Source: Chloroflexota bacterium
GTDB taxonomy: Bacteria; Chloroflexota; Anaerolineae; UBA2200; JACIWT01
Length of the DNA: 64,000 nt
Direction of reading: 5' to 3'
Assembly: GCA_014360825.1 (NCBI GenBank)
Contig: JACIWT010000005.1
Coordinates: 80,248 to 144,247, forward strand
Position 1 is the stretch's first letter, and every line of letters starts with the position of its first letter. The notes under the pieces are model-generated. The model saw nothing but the letters and a program-made list of their open reading frames with translations. It did not search any database and was not told where the DNA came from. This document shows positions 52,000-61,300 of the stretch, one piece after another. The translations under genes were made by a program, and so were the position numbers.

Positions 52000-54434
52000 G
52001 GGACTTGCTGTCGGTCGCGAGTTGGTGGCTGGCATTTGAGGCGCTGGGGTTGGGGGCCCTACCCATCACCCTGCGCCTTTTCCGACCATTGCCTGAGCGG
52101 GGCTATGGCCTCTCGAAATTGCTGGGGCTGTTGCTGACCGGATACATCATCTGGATCGGCGGCAGTTTCGGCTTCCTGCGGTTGACGCGGGCCACGATCT
52201 TGACGGTGATCATCCTGGCGGCGCTCTATTGTCTGCGGCACACTGCTGAGGTCGTCGCCTTCCTTCGCCAGAACGTCCGCCTGGTCATCGTCACCGAACT
52301 GGTGTTCACTGTCTCCTTCCTGGCCTGGGTCCTCTACCGGGCCTATAATCCCGACATCGCCGCCACCGAAAAGCCCATGGAGTTCGCTTTTCTGAACGCC
52401 ATCGTGCGCGCAGGAACCGTGCCGCCACCTGACCCCTGGCTTTCGGGCTTCGCCATCAGTTACTACTATTTCGGCTATTTCCTGATGGCCCTACTGACCG
52501 TCCTGGCCGGGGTGAGGACTGCTGTGGCCTTCAATCTCATCGTGGCCACGCTCTTCGCCGCCACCATGAGCGGGGCGTTCAGCCTGGTGACGAACCTGGT
52601 GGCCTCATACCACGGCGGGATGAAACGCGCGCTGGCCTGGGGATTGGTGGGGGCTCTCCTGGTAACCGAGATCGGCAACGTGGAGGGTCTGTTGGAGGTG
52701 CTGCACGCCAGGGGGCTCGGCTCGCTTTCCTTCTGGCAGTGGGTGGACGTGAAGGGCCTGGCCGATGCGCCCGTGACCGGCGCGTGGTTTCCATCTGACG
52801 GTTGGTGGTGGTGGCGGGCCTCGCGGGTGATCCACGACCGGGATCTACTGGGGCGTTCGATGGAGGTCATTGACGAGTTCCCCCTGTTCAGTTTCGTCCT
52901 GGGCGACGTGCATCCCCACGTGCTGGCACTACCCTTCGTCTTGCTGGCATTGGCGCTGGGGTTCAGTACCCTGCTGAATGCAATGCAAGAGGCACCGGCG
53001 GACGCCACCGGCGTCCGTGCTCATATGGAGTCTCTTGTCCGACGTCAACTGGGCGATTTGCTGCTGGCCTGTCTCATCCTCGGCGGCCTGGGCTTCCTGA
53101 ACACCTGGGACTTCCCCGTCTATCTGTTGATCGTCGTAGCCTGCCACACCCTGGGACGGTTCTGGCGAGAAGGTCGGTGGCCCTGGGATGAAGCACTGGG
53201 TTTCGCGCTCCTCCTGGGGGTTGGTGGGGTCCTGCTATACCTACCCTTCTACATCGGCTTCCGCTCCCAGGCGGGGGGACTACTGCCCAATCTCATCAAT
53301 GGCACGCGGCTACACCAATACCTGATCATGTTCGGCCTTCTCATCTTCACCGCGGCGGGCTTTTTGTTGGTGCAGTTGGCTCACTTGGGGGTGCGAGTTG
53401 GGGTGCGGAAAGTGCTCCAACAAGTACTATGGTACCTTGTTATCTGTATCGGGGGGCCTGGGATGCTCCTCGGGGGGTTGGCGGCGGGGCTGGTTTTCAC
53501 TCCGCTGGGGCGCTCTTTGCTGCAGGAGGAAGTCGTGCGAGAGCAACTGGCCGGACGAGGGCTGGGTGAAGTGGCCCGCCAGGTTCTGGCCATGCGCCTG
53601 GGGGACCCCTGGCTGGCGCTATTTCTGGCCCTCGGCATCGCAGTGGGGATAACGTTGCTCGCCCGAAGCCGGGAGACGGGCGAGACTGGGACACCCCACG
53701 CCGCCGTTCTCTTCTGTGTTCTCCTGGTGGTCGTGGCGCTGCTTCTGTCGCTTGGAGTGGAGTTCGTTTACCTGCGGGACGCCTTCGGCACGCGGATGAA
53801 CACAGTGTTCAAGTTCTACTATCAGGCCTGGGTGCTGCTGGCAGTGGCGGCACCGGTGACTTTGGGTTATACGCTCGAGCACCTCCGGACAGGGGCACGA
53901 TTGGCATGGGGATTGTGCTGGGGAGTGCTGCTCGTCGCCCAGTTGGTTTATCCCCTGGGCGCGATCTGGGCCAAGGCGGGCGGCTTCGCCGGGAAACCGA
54001 CGCTGGATGGCACCGCCTTCTACCAGCAACTCCGCCCTGACGATTACGCCGCTGTGGAATGGTTGAACCGCAACGTCCGTGGCACCGTCTATATTGTAGA
54101 GGCGAACGGCCCCTCCTACAGCCCTGAGTTGCACAACATGGTCTCGGCGTTCACCGGGCTGCCCACGGTGTTGGGTTGGGGTTTCCACGAGTTGCAGTGG
54201 CGGGGCAACTACGCGGAACCAGGCCGCCGCGAGCCCGACATCGTTAGAATCTACCAGTCGGGCGACCCGAACGAGGTTTTGACGCTGCTGGACAAGTATG
54301 CGATAATGTACGTGTACGTGGGGGACCTGGAGCGCAGCAAGTTCGGCCTCTCGCCGGAGATGGCAGCGCGCTTCGGCCTGTTTATGGATCGGGTCTATTC
54401 TGGCGGGGGTGTGGCGATTTATCGGGTGCGGTGA
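51996..54434 (+). CDS. Stand-alone DUF2298 membrane protein
   Basis: The 812-residue protein corresponds to the C-terminal half of the two giant fusions but lacks the GT39-like half. Diagnostic blocks: YNPDIAATEKPMEFAFLNAIVRAG (in two pieces), PPPDPWLSGFAISYYYFGYFLMALLT, VIDEFPLFSFVLGDVHPHVLALP and TRMNTVFKFYYQAWVLLAVA. About fifteen to eighteen helices. This is the ancestral-looking single-domain form. Its ATG overlaps the stop of copy 2 (ATGA, 51996-51999), giving four co-translated genes in a row. An AT-richer island follows its stop. Confidence 0.88.
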   Translation: MRDLLSVASWWLAFEALGLGALPITLRLFRPLPERGYGLSKLLGLLLTGYIIWIGGSFGFLRLTRATILTVIILAALYCLRHTAEVVAFLRQNVRLVIVTELVFTVSFLAWVLYRAYNPDIAATEKPMEFAFLNAIVRAGTVPPPDPWLSGFAISYYYFGYFLMALLTVLAGVRTAVAFNLIVATLFAATMSGAFSLVTNLVASYHGGMKRALAWGLVGALLVTEIGNVEGLLEVLHARGLGSLSFWQWVDVKGLADAPVTGAWFPSDGWWWWRASRVIHDRDLLGRSMEVIDEFPLFSFVLGDVHPHVLALPFVLLALALGFSTLLNAMQEAPADATGVRAHMESLVRRQLGDLLLACLILGGLGFLNTWDFPVYLLIVVACHTLGRFWREGRWPWDEALGFALLLGVGGVLLYLPFYIGFRSQAGGLLPNLINGTRLHQYLIMFGLLIFTAAGFLLVQLAHLGVRVGVRKVLQQVLWYLVICIGGPGMLLGGLAAGLVFTPLGRSLLQEEVVREQLAGRGLGEVARQVLAMRLGDPWLALFLALGIAVGITLLARSRETGETGTPHAAVLFCVLLVVVALLLSLGVEFVYLRDAFGTRMNTVFKFYYQAWVLLAVAAPVTLGYTLEHLRTGARLAWGLCWGVLLVAQLVYPLGAIWAKAGGFAGKPTLDGTAFYQQLRPDDYAAVEWLNRNVRGTVYIVEANGPSYSPELHNMVSAFTGLPTVLGWGFHELQWRGNYAEPGRREPDIVRIYQSGDPNEVLTLLDKYAIMYVYVGDLERSKFGLSPEMAARFGLFMDRVYSGGGVAIYRVR

Positions 54435-54493
54435 GAGGAAGATAAGCGAGATGCCGCCTGATCTAAAATGTATGGTGTATAGGAGGAGCCAGT

Positions 54494-54736
54494 ATGTTGA
54501 CATCCTATATTCGAGCGGCGATGCGGAGGGCTAAGTACGAAATCCTTCCCGATGACGGCACTTTCTACGGAGAGATCCCAGGCTTCGATGGCGTATACGG
54601 TAACGCCGAGACCCTTGAAGCCTGCCGTGATGAACTAGAGGAAGTTTTAGAGGAATGGATTCTGTTCCGCGTTTCTCGGAATCTCCCTCTGCCGGTCGTT
54701 GACGGCATTGAGAAGATGAACCTAGTTTGGGGGTAA
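54494..54736 (+). CDS. HicB-like antitoxin-type protein without a HicA partner
   Basis: The 80-residue protein has the HicB/UPF0150 fold: a strand with P-D-D-G-T-F-Y-G-E-I-P-G-F-D-G-V, then N-A-E-T-L-E-A-C-R-D-E-L-E-E-V-L-E-E-W. There is no DNA-binding C-terminal extension and no HicA toxin gene on either side. AGGAGG precedes the ATG. It is the first gene of the AT-richer island and may be a leftover of a toxin-antitoxin pair or a stand-alone member. Confidence 0.8.
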   Translation: MLTSYIRAAMRRAKYEILPDDGTFYGEIPGFDGVYGNAETLEACRDELEEVLEEWILFRVSRNLPLPVVDGIEKMNLVWG

Positions 54737-54742
54737 GCGGAA

Positions 54743-55054
54743 TTGTCTTACAATCCCGTGTATAGTGCAAGGCCATTTACAGACTTCGCCTCTGTTAGAC
54801 CTGAAACACCTCTTGAGTCCCTCAACCTGAACTGGCGGGAACAAGATCTACCGGAGCGGGAAAGGACAAAACATGTCCACCGCCTCCACCCGTACCTTGG
54901 GAAGTTTATTCCCCAGTTGGCTGAGATCTTCCTGCCTAAGTTTAATCCAAAGTCAGTGTGTGATCCGTTCTGTGGCTCCGGCATTACGCTAGTAGAGGCC
55001 ACGGTTTTGGGCATTGATTCGGTAGGCTGCGATAATGAGGAGGTGATTGTGTAG
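54743..55054 (+). pseudogene. Truncated N4/N6-type DNA methyltransferase, N-terminal fragment
   Basis: The encoded protein is 103 residues. HPYLGKFIPQLAEIFLPKF and the SAM-binding motif DPFCGSGITLVEA (about 74-86) are those of DNA N4-cytosine/N6-adenine methyltransferases, ending with IDSVGCDNEEVIV and a stop. The catalytic [DNS]PP[YF] motif and the rest of the enzyme (normally another 150-250 residues) are absent and not found downstream. Either the gene lost its 3' part or it is one half of a split enzyme. It starts at TTG 54743, seven bases after the HicB-like gene; the ATG of the EVE gene follows its stop with no gap. Confidence 0.75.
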
Positions 55055-55921
55055 ATGAGAAACTTTTGGATTGTAACGGGATCGGAAACAAATTGGAGAC
55101 AAGCACTTATCTCCAGAGGGATCTGGGGACTTGAAGAGAGTAAACTTGACAAGGTTTATTGGCTAGCGATTGCACCCAATGATGTGATACTGTTCTATGT
55201 AAGTGGCAAAGTGAAGGGGATAGTTGGATATGGAATCGTCAGACGCAAGTTCTACCAAGATGTCCCTTTGTGGAATGCTGAGATAGAAGAAGGGCGTGTA
55301 AAGTGGCCTCTTAGGTTTGAATTCGACGTAGAGTTTCTTTTACCTGAAAACAGGTGGAAGGATAAAAAGATATCAGTACCTCGGGGAGGGGAATTCAGGC
55401 AACCGTTAATCCTCAAAGAAGGGGAAGAGGTAGAACCAATCATTCAGGCATTAAATCCCAACGTCTCTATGGAATTGCTGCGAGAAATTTCCATACTCCC
55501 TCCGCCCGTGAAAGTAGATTTTCTCTCCCCAACACACGAGAATATTAAAAACTTGTTGCTGGAAATTGGAAAATTGCAAGGCTATGTCGCAGATCTTGAA
55601 TTTCCGATGGGCACAGAGTGGTTAGATGTAACATGGAGGAGACTCCCAGAGTCTGTTCCAACATATGCTTTTGAAGTTCAAGTAGGCGGTGACCTGTATC
55701 ACGCAATGGGAAAATTAAAACATGCTTACGACATATGGAACAGCCGGATTTTCCTGGTAGCATCAGCCGATGCTTTGGGTGCTGTCAATAAATTGCTTTC
55801 GGGGACATTCCATGAAATACAACCCGTACTCAGATTCATTGAGGTAGGAAAGATTCAGAGTCTGTATCAATCTAAGCAGAATATTCATCAAATTGAGAAG
55901 GATTTAGGGTTAATCCCGTGA
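55055..55921 (+). CDS. EVE-domain protein with nuclease-like C-terminal domain
   Basis: The protein has 288 residues. Residues 1-140 are an EVE (PUA-like) domain: FWIVTGSETNWRQALISRGIWGLEE, NDVILFYVSGKVKGIVGYGIV, then KFYQDVPLW. EVE domains bind modified bases. Residues about 160-288 resemble a PD-(D/E)xK-type nuclease: HENIKNLLLEIGKLQGYVA, D191 in TEWLDVTW, and E207-V-Q209 in YAFEVQVGGDLYHAMGKLKHAYD. Together this would be a modification-dependent (type IV) restriction enzyme, but the catalytic lysine is Q, so activity is uncertain. Base use is clearly AT-richer than in flanking genes. Its ribosome binding site GAGGAGGTGA lies inside the methyltransferase fragment. Confidence 0.72.
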   Translation: MRNFWIVTGSETNWRQALISRGIWGLEESKLDKVYWLAIAPNDVILFYVSGKVKGIVGYGIVRRKFYQDVPLWNAEIEEGRVKWPLRFEFDVEFLLPENRWKDKKISVPRGGEFRQPLILKEGEEVEPIIQALNPNVSMELLREISILPPPVKVDFLSPTHENIKNLLLEIGKLQGYVADLEFPMGTEWLDVTWRRLPESVPTYAFEVQVGGDLYHAMGKLKHAYDIWNSRIFLVASADALGAVNKLLSGTFHEIQPVLRFIEVGKIQSLYQSKQNIHQIEKDLGLIP

Positions 55922-56012
55922 AGATAGGATTAATCTAATAGTTTGGTAGTGTTAAAGCGCGGGATTTACAGGCTCTGAAGTTTGATAAGATCTTTAGGAG
56001 TTGAGCAATCCG

Positions 56013-56264
56013 ATGATTTACGAAGTGCTATTCTTTGACGGATGGGGCACGATGCCAGCCTACTACCTGCTCGACGGTGTGGAAGGCGACACGCCAGAAC
56101 AGGCGCTGTCAGAAAATCTTAAACGAATCACTCAGCGAGTCAGACGCCAATTCGATTTGGACGAGGATGAAGTATCTGACGAGAAAATTCAAGGGACAAT
56201 CTACGTGTTGCGTGAGAATGGGTTGGTTTCGGTGCGAGACGTGGCGGGATTGCGCAGAGGATGA
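56013..56264 (+). CDS. Small acidic protein of unknown function
   Basis: The protein has 83 residues: MIYEVLFFDGWGTMPAYYLLDGVEGD, then a helical PEQALSENLKRITQRVRRQFDLDEDEVSDEK, and a strand IQGTIYVLRENGLVSVRDV. I do not recognise the family. The frame also opens at TTG 56001, but AGGAG ends immediately before it, which makes ATG 56013 (13 bases from AGGAG) only slightly better; the start is uncertain. It lies within the AT-richer island and may belong with restriction or toxin-antitoxin genes. Confidence 0.5.
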   Translation: MIYEVLFFDGWGTMPAYYLLDGVEGDTPEQALSENLKRITQRVRRQFDLDEDEVSDEKIQGTIYVLRENGLVSVRDVAGLRRG

Positions 56265-56270
56265 CGCAGT

Positions 56271-56554
56271 GAAATACAGCATCGAAGTAGCTCAAGAGGA
56301 TTTTGACATTCACGGCCTTACATCATGCAAAGAATCCTCAAGCTTATCTCGCATTCGCTTACAACCCGTTCATCACGCGTGAAGCCTACAGCCATCCGTT
56401 CACCGCTCAGATTATGGACATGGAAGCCGAGGTATTGATGGGCGGAGAGTTCTGGGATAAGATCGGTGGCGAGGGGACGTATACTGAGTTGCTGAATGTG
56501 ATAGCAGAAGTGAAGGAACAAACTCCCATTCGGTGCAAGAAAAAGACAAAGTGA
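56271..56554 (+). pseudogene. Remnant of a restriction endonuclease-like gene
   Basis: Two short frames overlap: VKYSIEVAQEDFDIHGLTS from GTG 56271, and from about 56320 in another frame NPQAYLAFAYNPFITREAYSHPF...EAEVLMGGEFWDKIGGEGTYTELLNVIAEV. The second is reminiscent of the C-terminus of type II restriction endonucleases of the TdeIII kind (A-Y-N-P, E-F-W-D-x-[IL]-G-G-x-G-T-Y-x-E-L-L). No long intact frame joins them, so this is probably a decayed gene. The family match is from memory. Confidence 0.5.
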
Positions 56555-56579
56555 AACTGTTGCTGAGGGAAATTTCAAC

Positions 56580-58319
56580 ATGACCACAACCTACGTTTTT
56601 GCCGAGAACACACGCGAGGATGCATCCCCCTGGGCCTGGCTGACCGTGGAGCGGGCCATCTACCTGGGCCTCGCCCTTCTGGCTGCGGCGATCCGGCTCT
56701 TTGCCCTGGGTCGCTGGCCGCTCTTAGATGGGGAGGCTGCTATCGCCCTCGCTGCCTGGCGGGCGCAAGGCGGCGGCTGGGCCTATGCGCCGGGTCTCAC
56801 CCCGCTCCTGGTCCACGGCAACGCGCTCCTCTTCTTCGCCTTCGGCGCCAGTGATATGGTGGCCCGGGTATTGTCTCTCCTCTGCGGCGTGTACCTGGTG
56901 GCCCTGCCCTACGCTCTGCGCAAGTCCCTGGGATCAAACGGCGCTATCGCTGCGTCGGCTCTCTTGGCCCTTTCCGCTTCTCTCATCTTCATCTCTCGCA
57001 CCGCCGACGGCGCGATCTTCGTGGTCGCCGCCGCCCTGGGGCTCCTGGCTGCCGTCTACAACTATACGGAGACGCGAGAAAGCGGCTATCTCTACCTGGG
57101 GGCCATCTCCCTGGCCCTGGGGTTGATGGCCGGGCCGGGGATGTATAGCGTGCTGTTGATCGTCACCCTGTTCGCCGTTTTCTTGTATTGGCGTGCCCGT
57201 GCGGGCGACGAGACTTGGGCCAGACTCGTGGCCGCCGGGCGCGAGGCAGCGGCGAGCGGAGCCTGGCGACAGCCCGTCCTCGTTGGCCTCGCCTTCCTCC
57301 TGCTCTGGGCGACGGCCTTCGCTCTGAACCCCGCCGGCATCCAGATGACCATTGACCAGTTCGGCCAGTGGCTGGGCCATTTCGCCCGCCCGACGGATCA
57401 ACCGTGGTACGCACACTTCACCTGGCTCTTGCTCTATGAACCCCTGCCCTTGATCTTCGGGCTCTATGGCCTGTATCTCGTCTTCCGCGAGCGGGATTTC
57501 GTCTCCACGTGCGCGGCGTTCTGGTTCGTCGTTGCCCTGGTGTTCCACTCTCTGCCCGGCTATCAGCGCCCGGAGTATTTCGTCCTCATCGTCGCGCCCC
57601 TGACCCTGCTGGCAGGCAAGGCGATCGGTCGGCTGGTGGATGAACTCGGAACCGAAGGCCTCAGCGCCGACGAATGGCTCCTCTTGGCCATCACCCTGGT
57701 GCTCCTGTTCGCCGCCAGGATACGATTGGGCGACTACCTGTTCACTATGCGCCGCGAGTATCTGTTGCGGGGCCTGGCTTTGTTATTGCTATTGGTCGCC
57801 AGTTACGCGCTGTTTTGGAATACCCTGGCCCAGCGGATATGGCGGGTGATACTTCTCTCGCTCCTGGCACTGACCCTGGCGCTGAGCGTGAAGGGCAGCG
57901 TGGATCTGAATTTCAAGTATGGCCGTGACCCCCGCGAACCTTTCGTCGCCGTGGCCACTTCGCCCGATGTCCTCAATTTGGTCCACTGGGTCGAGGAGAT
58001 CTCCCAGCGGCGTGCCAAAGACCCTCATGTCATCGGGGTAACGCTGCAGAAGGACCTGGAGATCCCCCTGGCTTGGTATCTGCGCGATTTCGCGGATTTG
58101 TCTTTCGCTAATAATCCCATCCCATCGCCGGCTACGCCAGTGGTCATCGCCCCGGCGGATGCTGGCAAGCCGGCTAAGTATCTGGGCCTGCGCTTCGCCC
58201 TGCGCACGCGCTGGACGCCCGGCTCTCTGTCGGCAGTGGACCGCGTGAAGTGGCTCCTCTGGCATGACGCGGTGGGTGGGCTATCCTATGAGAACGTCGA
58301 ACTTTGGGTTCAGAGGTAG
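56580..58319 (+). CDS. GT39-like membrane protein
   Basis: The protein has 579 residues with about eleven membrane helices (LGLALLAAAIRLFALGRWPLLDGEAAIALAAW, with the acid pair in D-G-E, then many ArnT-like helices). The C-terminal 140 residues are a soluble domain on the outer side. It resumes the glycan locus after the island and precedes the Agl23-like gene by 12 bases, so the two are surely one unit. GAGGG lies 9 bases before the ATG. The substrate is not readable. Confidence 0.8.
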   Translation: MTTTYVFAENTREDASPWAWLTVERAIYLGLALLAAAIRLFALGRWPLLDGEAAIALAAWRAQGGGWAYAPGLTPLLVHGNALLFFAFGASDMVARVLSLLCGVYLVALPYALRKSLGSNGAIAASALLALSASLIFISRTADGAIFVVAAALGLLAAVYNYTETRESGYLYLGAISLALGLMAGPGMYSVLLIVTLFAVFLYWRARAGDETWARLVAAGREAAASGAWRQPVLVGLAFLLLWATAFALNPAGIQMTIDQFGQWLGHFARPTDQPWYAHFTWLLLYEPLPLIFGLYGLYLVFRERDFVSTCAAFWFVVALVFHSLPGYQRPEYFVLIVAPLTLLAGKAIGRLVDELGTEGLSADEWLLLAITLVLLFAARIRLGDYLFTMRREYLLRGLALLLLLVASYALFWNTLAQRIWRVILLSLLALTLALSVKGSVDLNFKYGRDPREPFVAVATSPDVLNLVHWVEEISQRRAKDPHVIGVTLQKDLEIPLAWYLRDFADLSFANNPIPSPATPVVIAPADAGKPAKYLGLRFALRTRWTPGSLSAVDRVKWLLWHDAVGGLSYENVELWVQR

Positions 58320-58331
58320 AAAGAGGACTCT

Positions 58332-61300
58332 ATGCAAGGAGAAATCGGAAAAGAGACCACGACGCTTCAGAGATCTTTATGGGAGGTGGTGCGGCTGGAT
58401 TGGTGGCGCATCGCCCTCGTCATCATCCTCCTCGTCGGGATAGCGACCCGGCTCTGGGACCTGGGAGGCCGCTCCTACGACCACGACGAGAGCATCCACG
58501 CCTGGGAATCGTGGAAACTGGCCACAGGCCAGGGCTACATCCACAATCCCATCTACCACGGCCCCTTTGGTTATCACTTCACCGCCCTGCTCTTCCTCAT
58601 CTTCGGTATCACTGACTTCACGGGGCGGTTGGGGGCAGGCGTTTTCAGCATCGCGCTCTTGTTCATTCCCCTCCTGTTCCGCAAACAATTGGGGCGGATG
58701 GGCACGCTGGTGGCCTGCGCGCTGCTGGTCATTTCGCCGGTCCTGATGCACCGTGGGCGTTTCTTCCGTCACGACCCCTTTTTGCTCGTATTCGGGCTAT
58801 TGCTCATCTACGCTATTTTTCAGTACCTGGACAAGCCGCGCGATAAGTATATCTATCTGGCGGCCGCCTCGTTCGCACTGGCCTTTTGCAGCAAAGAAGT
58901 GGTGTTCATCTACGGTCTGATTATCGGCTCGTTCTTAGGACTACTGTTGTTGTACCGCTGGTCCAGAGCCCGCGGTCGTTCGCTCGTCAGTTTCCCCGAA
59001 TTCGATATGGCGCTCTTGCTCTTCACCCTGGTGTTGCCCTCACTTTCCCCGTTCGCCATGAAAGTGCTGGGGATTGACCCCATGCAACATGATTGGGCCC
59101 AAATCATGAACCTGCAGAGTGGAGCCTGGCGACCTGTCCTATTGAACCTGCTCGTTTTCCTGGCCTTTGTGGTGGCCTCGGCGGTAATCGGAATCTGGTG
59201 GAAACGTCGTCAGTGGCTGGCCTCAGCAGGCATCTACTGGGGCATTTGCATCACTCTCTTTACCACCATGTTCACAAACGGACAGGGGATTGCCACGGGG
59301 ATGATCGGCTCGTTGGCTTACTGGCTGTCGCAACAGCCCGTGCAGCGGGGCGGGCAACCCTGGTTCTATTACCTCCTCCTCATGCCTCTCTACGAGTTCC
59401 TGCCCATGCTCTTCGCCACGATCGGCACTTTCGCCTACGCGGTCAATGCCACCCGCGGCCGACAAGAGAGCGAGATGGAGCCGAAACGACGCCTCCGAGC
59501 ACCCGTGGAGGAAAGTGCACTTGGCGGTGGCACGATAGCCTTTGTGCCCTTCCTCATCTACTGGACGTGGATGAGCGTGGCGCTATTCAGTTGGGCCGGT
59601 GAGAAGATGCCCTGGCTGATGCAGCACTTGAGCGTGCCATTCATCTTCCTGGCGGCCTGGTACATCGGGCGGGTGCTGGAGAATACCGACTGGCAGGCGA
59701 TGCGAGAGAGGGGAGGGCTTATCTTCACCGCGCTCCTCCCGCTCGCTATATTCACATTTGTTATCCTCCTCGTGGCGCGGCCCTTCCGCGGGACCAGCCT
59801 GATGGAACTCGGCGAGACCTCACGCTGGCTGCTGGCGCTATTGATCTTCGTGGGTACGGCCTATGTGCTCTACCTCATAGGCCGCCGCCTGGGGCGCGCG
59901 AATGTATTTCGCGGCGCTTTCATCGTAACCTTGGTGCTCTTGGGCTTGTGCACCATGCGTTTCGCCTGGATGGCATCTTTCAAGAATGCCAATTATGCCA
60001 CTGAGTTCCTCGTCTATGCCGCGGCCACGCCCGATACGCGCCGGGTGATGGACGAATTGGAGGATATGCAAGCACGGCTTCAACTGGGCGAGAACTTGAA
60101 GGTGGCCTACGATGACGAGTCCAGTTGGCCCTTCGTCTGGTACCTCCGCGATTACAAGAACGCCCAGTTCTTCGGCAAGCAGCCGGCTGGCCCTCTGGAT
60201 GCGGATGTGGTCATTGTCGGGCCAGGCAACGAACCCGGAGTGAAACCCTACCTGGGCGACAACTACCTGCGCCGTGACTATCGCCTCATCTGGTGGCCGA
60301 TTGAGGACTACAAGGGCCTCACCCTCAGGAAGATCATCGAGTATGCCCGAGACCCGGCCAAGCGCCAGAGTGCCTGGAATATCATCTGGAACCGGAAGTA
60401 CGAGACTCCGGTGAGTTCTTGGACGTATGTGCATACCTTTGCTATGTACGTGCGCAAGGACTTGGCCGTGCGCCTGTGGGACTATGGGCCGGAAGTGGCC
60501 ACCGGCGAGATCAAACTGCCCGGCGAAGAGTACGACCAGAAGTGGGTGAGTATTGCGGCGGCCAGGGTCATTGGCTCACCTGGCTCGGCACCGGGACAAC
60601 TCATGTATCCGAAGGGCTTGGACATCGGTCCCGACGGCAATATCTACGTCGCCGACAGCCAGAACCACCGCGTGCAGGTGTTCAAGCCGAACGGCGAGTT
60701 CGTGCGCGTGATCGGCCAAGGACAGGGCAACGCCCCGGGGCAATTCCAGGAGCCATGGGGCCTGGCGGTGGATGATGAAGGTTACGTGTATGTGGCCGAT
60801 ACATGGAATCACCGCATCCAAGTGTTCGATGCGGATGGGAAATTCGTGCGCCAGTGGGGCGTGTTCGGCGATATGACCAGTTCGGGAGGTATCGTCTTCT
60901 ATGGCCCGCGCGACATCGTCATCGGCAAAGATGGCAACCTGTATGTGAGCGACACGGGCAACAAACGGGTGTTGAAGTTCGACCGGAAGGGCAATTCATT
61001 AGGCCAGTTCGGTGGCGCGGGCGCGCTCAGTGGCCAGTTCCAGGAGCCGGTAGGTCTGGCGGTGGACACGGATGGTAACTTCTATGTGGCCGATACTTGG
61101 AACCAGCGCATCCAGAAATTCGACCAGAACTTCGCTTATCTGACCGAGTGGTCCGTCTACGGCTGGGAAAGCCAGTCGGTGGTCAACAAGCCTTATCTTG
61201 CCACCGACCCGGAGGGGAACGTGTGCTGCACTATCCCCGAGAGCCATCGTATCGCCCGCTTTAGCCCGACAGGGCAACTGTTGACCGTCTGGGGCCAGTA

